NCBI GenBank assembly: GCA_900543485.1
Contig: UQRM01000004.1
Location: 1 to 64,000 of the forward strand
DNA length: 64,000 nucleotides
Origin: an uncultured Eubacterium sp.
GTDB taxonomy: Bacteria; Bacillota; Clostridia; Peptostreptococcales; Anaerovoracaceae
Reading direction: 5' to 3'
Positions 52,982 to 61,461 of the stretch are shown piece after piece. Numbering within the stretch: position 1 is the stretch's first letter; every line of letters begins with the position of its first letter. The notes beneath the pieces are model-generated. The model was not told the DNA's origin. It saw only the letters and a program-made list of their open reading frames with translations, and searched no databases. The position numbers and the translations under genes are program-made.

Positions 52982-53754
52982 GAAGGTTTTTCGTTTCGCC
53001 TGAGGATGTTGGCGAGGAGACGATAGTCATAGATGACAGAGAAGACATACGCCACATGAAAAAGGTGTTGAGGTTGTCAAAGGGTGATGAGATAGATATT
53101 TCCGATTCTACGGAGTGGGAGTACAGGACGGAGATCATTCTGTTGGATGATGAGAAAGCGGAAGCTCGGATACTGGATAAGCAGCGGTTTACAGCGGAGC
53201 CGAAAGTCAGAGTGACATTGTTCCAGGGGATCCCGAAGCAGGGAAAGATGGAGACTATCGTCCAGAAATCAGTGGAACTGGGTGTTGCTGCCATAGTTCC
53301 AGTCTTCATGGCAAGGACTGTAGTGACCGATAAAGGGAATTTTGAAAAGAAGATACAGCGGTGGCAGAAGGTGGCTGATGAAGCTGTCAAACAGTGCAGG
53401 CGCGGAGTGATACCGCAGGTCTCCCGGCCGATGAAGCTGCGGGAGATGATCGATAAGCTGGAGGATTTCGATATGGTACTCTTCCCTTATGAGAACGAAA
53501 GAGGGATCACCATAAAAGATGTGCTGCGGGGAGACCGCGCAGAGGAGTGCGGCAATTGTGAAGCTGCGAAGAACAGTGATGCCGCTGAGGATATCGCTGT
53601 CATCATCGGGCCGGAAGGCGGGTTCTCTGATCAGGAAGCGAAGGAGATCGTCGCCGCGGGAGGTATCTCTCTTTCTCTGGGGAAAACGGTCCTCAGGACC
53701 GAGACCGCGGGGATGGCCGCTATAGCTATGATAATGTATGAAAAGGAGCTTTGA
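52978..53754 (+). CDS. rsmE: 16S rRNA (uracil1498-N3)-methyltransferase
   Basis: SPOUT-class RNA methyltransferase acting on U1498 of 16S rRNA. The 258 residues show DIRHMKKVLRLSKGDEI, FQGIPKQGKMETIVQKSVELGV, KRCR-like KQCRRGVIPQV, and the knotted SAM site IIGPEGGFSDQEAKEIVAAGGISLSLGKTVLRTETAG. An insert near residues 178-205 (GDRAEECGNCEAAKNSDAAED) is longer than usual. Confidence 0.93.
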   Translation: MRRFFVSPEDVGEETIVIDDREDIRHMKKVLRLSKGDEIDISDSTEWEYRTEIILLDDEKAEARILDKQRFTAEPKVRVTLFQGIPKQGKMETIVQKSVELGVAAIVPVFMARTVVTDKGNFEKKIQRWQKVADEAVKQCRRGVIPQVSRPMKLREMIDKLEDFDMVLFPYENERGITIKDVLRGDRAEECGNCEAAKNSDAAEDIAVIIGPEGGFSDQEAKEIVAAGGISLSLGKTVLRTETAGMAAIAMIMYEKEL

Positions 53755-53757
53755 GTC

Positions 53758-54669
53758 ATGAAAAGTGTATTTCTCGATTGCGCCATAGTCAATCCCGGAG
53801 ATATTTCCTGGGAAAAGATACAGGAGCTGAGCGACTTCACCTGGTATGAGAGGACGGCCAGGGAGCAAGTGACCGGGAGGATCAGGGGAGCCGAGGCTGT
53901 TTTCATAGATGCGGTGGCGATGGATCGAAAGACGATGGAGGATTGCCCGGAGCTTAAATTTATAGGCATTGCCGCCACAGGGTTCAACCATGTGGATCTG
54001 GATGCGGCAAGGGAGCTGGGCATCGCTGTGGCAAATGTGCCGTCCTATGCGGGAGACGCTGTGGCTCAGCATGCCATAGCGTTGTTGTTGGCGGTGACCA
54101 ATAAAGTCCAGGTATATAATGACGCCATAATCGATGGGCAGTGGCAGGGAAGTCAGGATTATACTTTCGTGAAGGCGCCTCTGACTTTGTTGACGGGAAA
54201 ATCCATTGGCATCATGGGATATGGCGCTATTGGCAGACGAGTGGGAGAAATAGCGGAAGCGCTGGGAATGACGGTCAACGTCTACAGCCGTGATCCGGAA
54301 GCGGCGGTGACTTCTGATGTCCTGTCCCTCAATTGTCCGTTGACGAGGGAGAACACCGGGATAGTGGACGCCGACTTCATCAGTAGGATGAAGGACGGCG
54401 CTGTCCTGATAAATACCGCCAGAGGAGGGCTGGTGGACGAGAAGGCGCTGGCCGATGCGCTGAGATCCGGAAAGCTGGCCGGAGCAGGTCTGGATGTGAT
54501 GGCTCAGGAGCCGCCTGAGGAAGACAATCCTCTCATTGGCCTGGAAAATTGTTATATCACACCTCATATAGCCTTCATACCTATAGAGGCAAGAAGGACG
54601 GTCGTCGACACATGTGCTGACAATCTCAGGAGCTTCATAAACGGTGGGATGCTCAACAGGCTGGTGTAG
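53758..54669 (+). CDS. D-2-hydroxyacid dehydrogenase
   Basis: NAD-dependent dehydrogenase of the glycerate/phosphoglycerate dehydrogenase type, 303 residues. It shows the Rossmann motif GIMGYGAIGRRVGEIAEALGM, the catalytic Arg in NTARGGLVDEKALADAL, Glu in MAQEPPEEDNPL, and His in ITPHIAF. It lies 3 bases behind rsmE, hence co-transcribed. The substrate (hydroxypyruvate, glyoxylate or similar) cannot be fixed from sequence. Confidence 0.87.
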   Translation: MKSVFLDCAIVNPGDISWEKIQELSDFTWYERTAREQVTGRIRGAEAVFIDAVAMDRKTMEDCPELKFIGIAATGFNHVDLDAARELGIAVANVPSYAGDAVAQHAIALLLAVTNKVQVYNDAIIDGQWQGSQDYTFVKAPLTLLTGKSIGIMGYGAIGRRVGEIAEALGMTVNVYSRDPEAAVTSDVLSLNCPLTRENTGIVDADFISRMKDGAVLINTARGGLVDEKALADALRSGKLAGAGLDVMAQEPPEEDNPLIGLENCYITPHIAFIPIEARRTVVDTCADNLRSFINGGMLNRLV

Positions 54670-54731
54670 CGGTATCGGAGGAAAGCTGTGTTTATGAGCC
54701 GCATCAGCGGGAAGCGTCGGGCCGTGTCCAT

Positions 54732-56558
54732 TCAGTTGAGAAAAGTAAAAAATTCCTGTGGCGAAGAGCCGGGAGGTCTCAGATGTCTCTTCAGCTTGTA
54801 GAGACAGCCGGGGTCTCCCTTTTTTATGGTGCTGACGCCTTCAGTGCAGCTGAGGGTGGCTTTGAAACCGATCTCCTTCAGTATCGTATCGGTGTTCTCG
54901 TTGAAAGCTCCGAAAGGGTACGTGAAGGTAGTGGGAGCCACTCCCGTCACGTAGGCTATCTTGTCCTGGAGGCGACAGATATCGGAAGTCAGAAAGGTGC
55001 GGTAATCTTCGTCACTTTCGTTGGATACCTGGGAGACGCCGTTTCTCACATCGTAAGTGTGGCAGTCGTAGGAATGATTCTGTATCTCCCAGTATCCTGA
55101 TAAGTGCATGTCGAGGATGTCGTCCCACGTCAGATGTGAATAGTTGAGATTCCTGTCGCCGCTGCCGGTGAATTCGTCGGACATCTTACCGACTACCGAG
55201 ATGACTGCCTTCATGTTGTACTTTTGAAGAAGAGGATAGACATAGTAGTAATTGTTATAGTAGCCGTCGTCAAAGGTGATGACGATGGGCCTTTCCGGCA
55301 GCTTTCCCTTGCCTTCGGCGAAGGCGATGACTTCCTTCATGAAGACGGGAGTATATCCCTTTTTCCTGATATAGGCCAGATCTTTTTCCAGGAGGTCAGG
55401 TGATACTATGTATTTGCTGGACAGCTTGTTGTCCTCCAGTATGGCATGATACATGATGATGGGGAGCTGGATCTCGTCAGCGTCGGACATTTCAGCAGAA
55501 GCCCGCATCTCTTTCAGATAGTGGTTTTCCTCGATAAACGGATATTCGCGGCTGTATTGACCTGTGTTATCGTCTTTTACCACTGTGGATCGGTGGGAAG
55601 ACAGGAGCCTGGTGATGGCGTACAGGTCTATCCATATCTGATCGGGACTGTCCTTTTCATCCTCGTTGAATATCAGCTGCATGCCGAAGTGGAGATGGGG
55701 TGTATTTATGTTGTTTGTGTTTTCCTTCAGACTGTAGCCCGTCTGTCCTGTGTATCCGATCACATCACCGGCTGTCACGCTGGCTCCTATGTACAGGTTT
55801 TCGGCGTAAGGGGTATCTTTTCGCAGATGAGCGTAGTAATAATATCGCTGTTTGTCATAGCTTCGTATGCCGAGGCGCCAGCCACCATACTGGTTCCATC
55901 CCATGGCTTCTACCGTGCCGCTCTCTATTGCCGTCACAGGGGTGCCTGTGGCAGTTATCATGTCATGACCCAGATGCGTCCTGCTGTAGCCATAGCTGCG
56001 CGATTGGCCGAAGTCGTCGAAATGGGAGTAGTCGAATCCTTCTGCGATGGGAGAAAATGCCTTGAGACCGTAGGCTTTTTTCCAGACAGACTGGCCGGTC
56101 GCTTTATCAGGGATCTTTATCTGATATTCACCGAGGAAGCCATTCAGAACAGCTCCGTAAGCTTCGCGGTAATAGCTGAAGCTTTCCATGTCTTTCGTCA
56201 AAGTGGCGACAGATTTTCCGCTTTTGACACCGGAGACGAAGCTGTCCATGTGATGCCTGTCGTAATTATCGAAGTTGCCGCCGTATCTGGATCCAAGGTA
56301 TGCCAGTATATCTATCCAGTCAACATGTATTTTCTCATCGTAAGTATCTATGTCTGTATCCATGGCCGCTTTCAATACATGGTATGGCACATCGAAATCG
56401 ACCCATTCTATGGTTCCACCGGCACCGCCTGTTTTCCTGTCCGTAAGGATCGCCGGATCGTGGATTAGCGATGACAGCATCAGAGACAATATCGTACAGG
56501 CGACCATGGCAAAGGCCGCTATTTTGCTTGCTTTTTTCCTTTCTATTTTTCTTTTCAT
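54732..56558 (-). CDS. Fused M23 peptidase-polysaccharide deacetylase
   Basis: Exported cell-wall protein of 608 residues. One N-terminal membrane helix (about 12-32) is followed by a spacer to about 180. The LytM/M23 metallopeptidase domain has the zinc motifs HLGHD and TPHLHFG plus the GDVIGYTGQTG turn. A NodB deacetylase domain follows from about 365, with IVITFDDGYYNNYYY, the metal pair in NHSYDCH, and FTYPFGAFNENTD. Joining a peptide-cutting and a sugar-deacetylating domain in one chain is unusual and suggests wall remodelling, perhaps in sporulation or germination. The start has GGAGG upstream. Confidence 0.88.
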   Translation of the reverse strand: MKRKIERKKASKIAAFAMVACTILSLMLSSLIHDPAILTDRKTGGAGGTIEWVDFDVPYHVLKAAMDTDIDTYDEKIHVDWIDILAYLGSRYGGNFDNYDRHHMDSFVSGVKSGKSVATLTKDMESFSYYREAYGAVLNGFLGEYQIKIPDKATGQSVWKKAYGLKAFSPIAEGFDYSHFDDFGQSRSYGYSRTHLGHDMITATGTPVTAIESGTVEAMGWNQYGGWRLGIRSYDKQRYYYYAHLRKDTPYAENLYIGASVTAGDVIGYTGQTGYSLKENTNNINTPHLHFGMQLIFNEDEKDSPDQIWIDLYAITRLLSSHRSTVVKDDNTGQYSREYPFIEENHYLKEMRASAEMSDADEIQLPIIMYHAILEDNKLSSKYIVSPDLLEKDLAYIRKKGYTPVFMKEVIAFAEGKGKLPERPIVITFDDGYYNNYYYVYPLLQKYNMKAVISVVGKMSDEFTGSGDRNLNYSHLTWDDILDMHLSGYWEIQNHSYDCHTYDVRNGVSQVSNESDEDYRTFLTSDICRLQDKIAYVTGVAPTTFTYPFGAFNENTDTILKEIGFKATLSCTEGVSTIKKGDPGCLYKLKRHLRPPGSSPQEFFTFLN

Positions 56559-56624
56559 GAAAACCTCCGCGATGATTTAGTTAAAGATATGAAAGTTTCT
56601 CTTATTTTATGTAGAGGGCTGCTG

Positions 56625-56633
56625 TGCTATAAT
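56625..56633 (+). promoter_or_regulatory. Extended -10 promoter of mtaB
   Basis: TGC-TATAAT (56625-56633) is a perfect extended -10; the -35 at 56605 is weak. It lies about 30 bases before the mtaB ATG. Confidence 0.55.
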
Positions 56634-56663
56634 TATCAAATACCGATAAAGAGGAGGTAGACG

Positions 56664-58016
56664 ATGAAAGTCGCGTTTCATACGCTGGGCTGCAAGGTCA
56701 ATCAGTATGAGACTGAAGCCATGGCGGAGAAGTTCAGAAAAGAAGGGTATCAGGTAGTGGGCGAGAGGGAGTTGGCCGATGTCTACGTCATAAATACGTG
56801 TACGGTCACGGCTGTAGCCGACAAGAAATCCAGGCAGTATATAAGGAAAATGAAAAAGATCAATCCTGAAAGTGTGGTAGTCGTCACCGGATGCTACGCT
56901 CAGATAAAGCCGGATGAGGTGTCGTCAGTAGAAGGGGTAGATATCGTTACCGGTACCAACGAAAAGGGGCGGTTGCCGGAATACGTCAGCAGATATATGG
57001 ACGATGGAGTGAAACAATTACACATAAAGGGATATGATGAGCTGGACGTCTACGATGAGATGGGTGCTGTCGCCAGTGTGGAAGGCAGGACCAGAGCATA
57101 TATCAAGATACAGGAGGGATGTAACAGGTTTTGCTCATATTGTGTCATACCGTATGCCAGAGGGAAGGTCAGGAGCAGGGCTCTCCGGGAAATAATCGCT
57201 GAGGCAGAGGGGCTGGTGGCGGCCGGGTATAAGGAGCTGGTGCTGACGGGCATAAATACGGCGCTGTATGGGATGGAAAATCGCAGCGGAGCCGGCGGAG
57301 CGGACGAAGACGGGGAGGGCGAGCTCTACGGTGTGGAGGCTATTATCGCCAGAATGAATGAGATCCCGGGCGATTTCAGGATAAGGCTCAGTTCTCTGGA
57401 GCCGGCTGTAGTCAACGCCGATTACGTGAAACGATTATTGAAATATGATAAGCTCTGTCACCATCTCCATTTGTCCGCTCAGAGCGGCAGCGACAATGTC
57501 CTTTCAGCCATGAACAGGCCCTATGGAAGGAAGGAATACATGGATATCGTCGAAGTGCTGAAGGCTTTCGATCCGCTTTACGGAATATCAACTGATATCA
57601 TAGTGGGCTTTCCGGGAGAACGGGAGGCTGATTTTCAGGAAAGTGTCAGTCTGGTGGAAAAGTGTGGATTTTGCAGGACTCATGTTTTCAAATATTCCAA
57701 GAGGCCATTCACCAGAGCAGCCGGGATGAAAGGCCATATAGCTCCCCAGGTGAAAAACCGCCGCGGCGACGAATTGAGCAGGGCCGGGAAGGAGGCGGCG
57801 CGTAGATTTTTCCAGATGAATCTGGGGACATCAGAGAAAGTTTTGCTGGAGGAGATACATCAGGAAAAGATGATGATCACCGGTTATACGGGAAATTACA
57901 TACGCGTTTATATACCATTTGATGATGAGGCAGCGGCGGAGAGGCTGTTGGGAAAAGTGGTCAGCGTCAGACTCACGGGCCTTTTTGCCGACGGTATGAC
58001 AGGGGAGATCCTCTGA
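56664..58016 (+). CDS. mtaB: tRNA t6A37 methylthiotransferase MtaB
   Basis: Radical-SAM enzyme adding a methylthio group to t6A37 of tRNA. The 450 residues open with the UPF0004 domain (VAFHTLGCKVNQYETEAM; NTCTVTAVADKKSRQ). The radical-SAM motif CNRFCSYCVIPYARGKVRSR follows, and a TRAM-like C-terminus ends the protein. LGCKVNQ at the start marks the MtaB subtype rather than MiaB. A loop near 205-220 (RSGAGGADEDGEGEL) is longer than normal. Confidence 0.93.
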   Translation: MKVAFHTLGCKVNQYETEAMAEKFRKEGYQVVGERELADVYVINTCTVTAVADKKSRQYIRKMKKINPESVVVVTGCYAQIKPDEVSSVEGVDIVTGTNEKGRLPEYVSRYMDDGVKQLHIKGYDELDVYDEMGAVASVEGRTRAYIKIQEGCNRFCSYCVIPYARGKVRSRALREIIAEAEGLVAAGYKELVLTGINTALYGMENRSGAGGADEDGEGELYGVEAIIARMNEIPGDFRIRLSSLEPAVVNADYVKRLLKYDKLCHHLHLSAQSGSDNVLSAMNRPYGRKEYMDIVEVLKAFDPLYGISTDIIVGFPGEREADFQESVSLVEKCGFCRTHVFKYSKRPFTRAAGMKGHIAPQVKNRRGDELSRAGKEAARRFFQMNLGTSEKVLLEEIHQEKMMITGYTGNYIRVYIPFDDEAAAERLLGKVVSVRLTGLFADGMTGEIL

Positions 58017-58085
58017 AAGAGGTGTGACATAAACGTGTTCGAGGCCTGCTTCGAGTCACGGGCGTTGGACTGAGAAAAGTGATCT

Positions 58086-58124
58086 GCATACATTTTCGTA
58101 AAATACGGAAATGTATGCTTTTTT
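58086..58124 (+). terminator. Terminator after mtaB
   Basis: GCATACATTTTCG (58086-58098) pairs with CGGAAATGTATGC (58106-58118), a near-perfect 13-base stem, followed by TTTTTT. Confidence 0.92.
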
Positions 58125-58125
58125 G

Positions 58126-58154
58126 TTGACAAAATATGGATATTACCATATAAT
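58126..58154 (+). promoter_or_regulatory. Fully consensus sigma-A promoter of the TasA/SipW-like operon
   Basis: TTGACA (58126-58131), 17-base spacer, TATAAT (58149-58154): a perfect match in both boxes and spacing. It starts two bases after the mtaB terminator T run. Such a strong promoter normally needs a repressor, and an operator-like palindrome overlaps it. Confidence 0.92.
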
Positions 58155-58169
58155 GGATATATGGTAATA
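58141..58169. promoter_or_regulatory. Perfect 11-bp inverted repeat over the -10 and start site
   Basis: TATTACCATAT (58141-58151), 7-base spacer, ATATGGTAATA (58159-58169). The dyad covers the -10 box and the expected start, the classic repressor position. The repressor is not identifiable in the window. Confidence 0.8.
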
Positions 58170-58199
58170 AATTACAAAAAAAGAAAGGGGCGTGAAACA

Positions 58200-58841
58200 A
58201 TGAAGGAATGGTATGAAAAGCGCGAAAGGAGAGCTTTTCTCAGAAATGGTGTGGTCGTATCGGCTGCTGCGGCCATCATAGCCGTCGGGACGGCGACGGC
58301 GTTTTTTACAGACAGAGATGGTGTATCAAATATCTTCACTGTAGGTAATATCGATATTTCTCTTGAAGAGCCGGGATGGGATCCGGAAAAGGGCAAGGAT
58401 ATGACTCCTATGGAAGAGGTGGACAAGGATCCGACGGTGGTCAACGAGGGCGCCAATGAAGCCTATGTATTCGTGAGAGTGTCGGTGCCAAGGGCATTGG
58501 CAGCTACGGCAGGACAGAACGGAGAATATGTGAAAGCCGAGGTACAGGATCTGTTCCGGTATGATCTGAATCAAGGATGGACTCAGGTAAAAAGTGAGAC
58601 AGAAGATGGAAAGAGCATATATACATATGGATATACAGGGGATGACGGAAAGATGAGATCGCTGGCCAAAGCCTCCAGGACCGAGCCGGTATTCGACAGT
58701 GTGTCGCTGATAAACCTGATAGAAGGACAACTGGATGGGAGCCAGCTGACCATAGAAGTAGAGGCGCTTGCCATACAGACCCGGGATGTAGGGGAAGGAA
58801 GGCCTGAAGAGGTGTTGAAACTGTTGGAGGCCGGATCATAA
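58200..58841 (+). CDS. TasA/CalY-like SipW-dependent secreted protein 1
   Basis: The 213-residue exported protein has a signal peptide (about 10-35: FLRNGVVVSAAAAIIAVGTATA) running into FFTDRDGVSNIFTVGNIDISLEEP, the SipW-class pattern after which TasA and CalY (camelysin) proteins begin. The body is a single Ig-like fibre subunit with conserved NEGANEAYVFVRVSVP. The ATG at 58200 has AAAGGGG upstream; the ATG at 58161 lies inside the operator and is rejected. It is first in the operon, as expected for the most abundant subunit. Fibre formation is inferred from the family. Confidence 0.85.
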   Translation: MKEWYEKRERRAFLRNGVVVSAAAAIIAVGTATAFFTDRDGVSNIFTVGNIDISLEEPGWDPEKGKDMTPMEEVDKDPTVVNEGANEAYVFVRVSVPRALAATAGQNGEYVKAEVQDLFRYDLNQGWTQVKSETEDGKSIYTYGYTGDDGKMRSLAKASRTEPVFDSVSLINLIEGQLDGSQLTIEVEALAIQTRDVGEGRPEEVLKLLEAGS

Positions 58842-58856
58842 CAGACAGGAGTGGTG

Positions 58857-59384
58857 ATGAGAATGAAGAAGATGGGAAGAAGAGCCACATGGCTGACTGT
58901 GTCTTGTCTGGCAGCTGTGACCATGGCTGTTCCTGCGGCTGCTGCGTTTTTCATATCCGCGGAGGAAGGAGTAAACCGCTTTTCCGTCGGAGCAAACGCC
59001 AGTCGCATAGAGGAGGAGTTTGGCAGCTACGAGGCATTTGAGAAGGGCAAAAGCTACGGCAAGGAAGTAGCCGTGAGAAACGAAGGAAGCGTCAGTTGTT
59101 ATGTCAGGGTCTTCGCGGAGATAGAAGATCCGGATGCAGCATCGGTATTGTCTGTAGACTTTAACGAAACGCAGTGGACGGACAGGCAGGAGGACGGGTT
59201 TTATTATTACAGAGAGCTGCTGAGGCCTGGGGAGAAGACTGCTCCGCTGTTCACTGAGCTGAGGGCCGGGGCGGATATAGAGAGATTCAGGATGATAGTC
59301 ATGAGCGAAACCGTGCAGGCAGATGGAGAGGAGGATCCTATCACGGCTTTCGATCCGGTCGGACAAGGAGGAGAACATGAATAA
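58857..59384 (+). CDS. TasA/CalY-like secreted protein 2
   Basis: The 175-residue exported protein has a signal peptide with VPAAAAFFISAEEGVNRFSVGANAS at the cleavage region, again the N-x-F-[ST]-x-G motif shared by the family. The body keeps the KEVAVRNEGSVSCYVRVFAEIED strand pair seen in protein 1 (NEGANEAYVFVRVSV). The start could be ATG 58857 or 58863; AGGAG at 58847 fits the former. It overlaps the next gene by 8 bases. Confidence 0.75.
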   Translation: MRMKKMGRRATWLTVSCLAAVTMAVPAAAAFFISAEEGVNRFSVGANASRIEEEFGSYEAFEKGKSYGKEVAVRNEGSVSCYVRVFAEIEDPDAASVLSVDFNETQWTDRQEDGFYYYRELLRPGEKTAPLFTELRAGADIERFRMIVMSETVQADGEEDPITAFDPVGQGGEHE

Positions 59385-61461
59385 GCGGTGTTCGGGAAAG
59401 CTGGCGGCAGTCGCCGGGACGCTGACAGCCATTATTCTCTATCTGTCCATCGGAGCATGGGAGGCCGGCGCCATATCGACAGGAAGAGTGCCGTCCAACA
59501 GCACTATCGTTCCTGCCGGCTATGTATTCTCGACAGGCTACAGCAATGCCACATGGAGTATAAACAGCGCTTATAAGGACTCGATAAGGGTGATGGACAA
59601 GAGATCCGGAGAGGGCTGTATAAGTTTCGTAGTGACGAGAAACAGAGGCGGCACCAGGACTTATACTGATCCGCTGACGGTGACCTACAGCAACGCAGGA
59701 CAGATTAACGGCAGGAGCGTGGATGTCAGGCTCAAGGTGGAGAAGCTGGTGCAGACGGGGAGCAGCGGCAGCAATATCGCCAACTGCGACGGTGAATTCC
59801 TCTGCCTCTGGTATTCCGTCAGCGATGTGTCCTCCATGAAGACTACGGGGACACGATACAAGCTGACGCACACGACGGACATATCATATGAGATAACATA
59901 CGCAGACAACGGAGCTGTGGTGGAGCTGCCGTGTTTTCAGGCGGTAGCAGATCTGGACACGTTCCAGAACGTGGCATCCGTAGCAGAGGGATTCGTACCT
60001 GTATCAGGATACGATACGGCTTATCTTTACCCGGGCAGCGTGTTGGTGCAGAAGAGCGGGGGATTTTTCTCTCCGTCCCAGCTGGAGACCGATGGCAACG
60101 ATTCGTATATCAAGACCGGGCTTTACATCACGACCGACAACGGCCGGTTCAAAGGGAGATATTACGCGACAAACTGTCGGACGAGACTTCTGGTATACAG
60201 TCAGTACAGGGCGGGGATGCTGCCTGGGCCGTCGCTGGAGATAGACGGGACGAAGCCATACGAGCCGGGAGATACAGTGACGATAGATGTGAAGCAGAAG
60301 ATCGGGACATTTTTCGTGGATACGGTCACAAGATATCCGGAAATGGTCATTGCTGATGACATCCCTGAAGGTCTTTCATACAGATCGGCGAAGGTGCGGG
60401 ACGCATCCGGGAGAGATGTAACGGCAAAGGGGGATCTGACCTATGATGATGCGTCGAAGAAAGTAACATTCCGGTTTGACGACAGCTTCCTGAAGGATCA
60501 GGGAAACTACGACGGCAGCCTTTATACACTGAGGATAATTACGGTGGCGGAGCCTTTAGACGAACCGGTCAGGACTATCGACGACACGGCCTTTTCTGTC
60601 ATATCGGGGATAGAACAGACCACCAACAGGCAGGAGATAAGTGTAAGGAAACCTTTCAGAGTTGAATACACGTATGTGAGCGGTACAGATGGCAGGAGGC
60701 TGCCGGAGGAGATAAGTGCTGAGAGAGGAGCATACGCCGTTTCTGATGAGTCGGTCTACTATCACGGAGATGTCGTTGTAAGAAAAGCCGCACCGGCGGA
60801 AGGGACAGCGCTGGAAGTGAAAAACGGAGACGGGACAAGGAAGGGCAGATGGGTGTTGTCATGGGACGCTTCGCGGCAGACAGTGGAGAACGGCGATGTG
60901 ACGTTTACCGGAACGTGGCGGTATGTACCGGAACCGAAGCTGGTGATAGTGAAGCGGCTCAAGGCAGATGCGGAGCAGTTTACGGCATCACACGGAGAAC
61001 CGACATTCCTGTTCAGGGTGAGCGGAGAAAAATCGGGGAAGACCTGGTATAAGTCGGTGACGTTCAGTGAGGAAGTGATGGAGGCTGTCAAGGAGAACGC
61101 AAGATTCGTGGACGAAGATGGTACGTGTTTCACCTTCGGAGACGGATATGTAAAGGCGGAATGCGTCGCCATGCGTTTGCCGGAAGATGACTATACCGTA
61201 GAGGAAATTGAAACATTGAGATTTGAAAGCAGAAGCGTTTCAGCCAGGTATCACAGCGATGACAGCAGTGGCGGGGAGATCGCCGCCGCGGCTGACGGCG
61301 CCTGTCTGACGATATCGCTCGAACCAAGCGCCTGTGAGCCTGAAGATCCAGGATTCGATGCGGCATATGTCAGCGTATTGTTCGATAATATCAAGACGAG
61401 ATGGGACAGGTTCTCCCATTGTGATGTGGTGATAAACAAGCTGGAAGGAGGCAGGAGATGA
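59377..61461 (+). CDS. Large secreted adhesin-like protein (isopeptide/SHIRT-like domains)
   Basis: The 694-residue exported protein has a signal peptide ending near residue 30. An N-terminal region to about 285 is not recognised. Next comes a fimbrial isopeptide/D2-like beta domain near 290-400 (GDTVTIDVKQKIGTFFVDTVTRYPEMVIADDIPEGLSY). A SHIRT/MucBP-like repeat near 425-525 (FRVEYTYVSGTDGRRLPEEI ... FTGTWRYVPEP) and a last beta domain near 525-690 follow. It has neither LPXTG signal nor C-terminal membrane helix, so it must be held by partners or released. Probably a tip or scaffold adhesin of the operon's fibre; this is inference. Confidence 0.75.
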   Translation: MNKRCSGKLAAVAGTLTAIILYLSIGAWEAGAISTGRVPSNSTIVPAGYVFSTGYSNATWSINSAYKDSIRVMDKRSGEGCISFVVTRNRGGTRTYTDPLTVTYSNAGQINGRSVDVRLKVEKLVQTGSSGSNIANCDGEFLCLWYSVSDVSSMKTTGTRYKLTHTTDISYEITYADNGAVVELPCFQAVADLDTFQNVASVAEGFVPVSGYDTAYLYPGSVLVQKSGGFFSPSQLETDGNDSYIKTGLYITTDNGRFKGRYYATNCRTRLLVYSQYRAGMLPGPSLEIDGTKPYEPGDTVTIDVKQKIGTFFVDTVTRYPEMVIADDIPEGLSYRSAKVRDASGRDVTAKGDLTYDDASKKVTFRFDDSFLKDQGNYDGSLYTLRIITVAEPLDEPVRTIDDTAFSVISGIEQTTNRQEISVRKPFRVEYTYVSGTDGRRLPEEISAERGAYAVSDESVYYHGDVVVRKAAPAEGTALEVKNGDGTRKGRWVLSWDASRQTVENGDVTFTGTWRYVPEPKLVIVKRLKADAEQFTASHGEPTFLFRVSGEKSGKTWYKSVTFSEEVMEAVKENARFVDEDGTCFTFGDGYVKAECVAMRLPEDDYTVEEIETLRFESRSVSARYHSDDSSGGEIAAAADGACLTISLEPSACEPEDPGFDAAYVSVLFDNIKTRWDRFSHCDVVINKLEGGRR

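Noticed and set aside
58161..58199. Upstream start for the first TasA-like gene
   Set aside because: The ATG is part of the operator dyad with no ribosome site; ATG 58200 is preceded by AAAGGGG.
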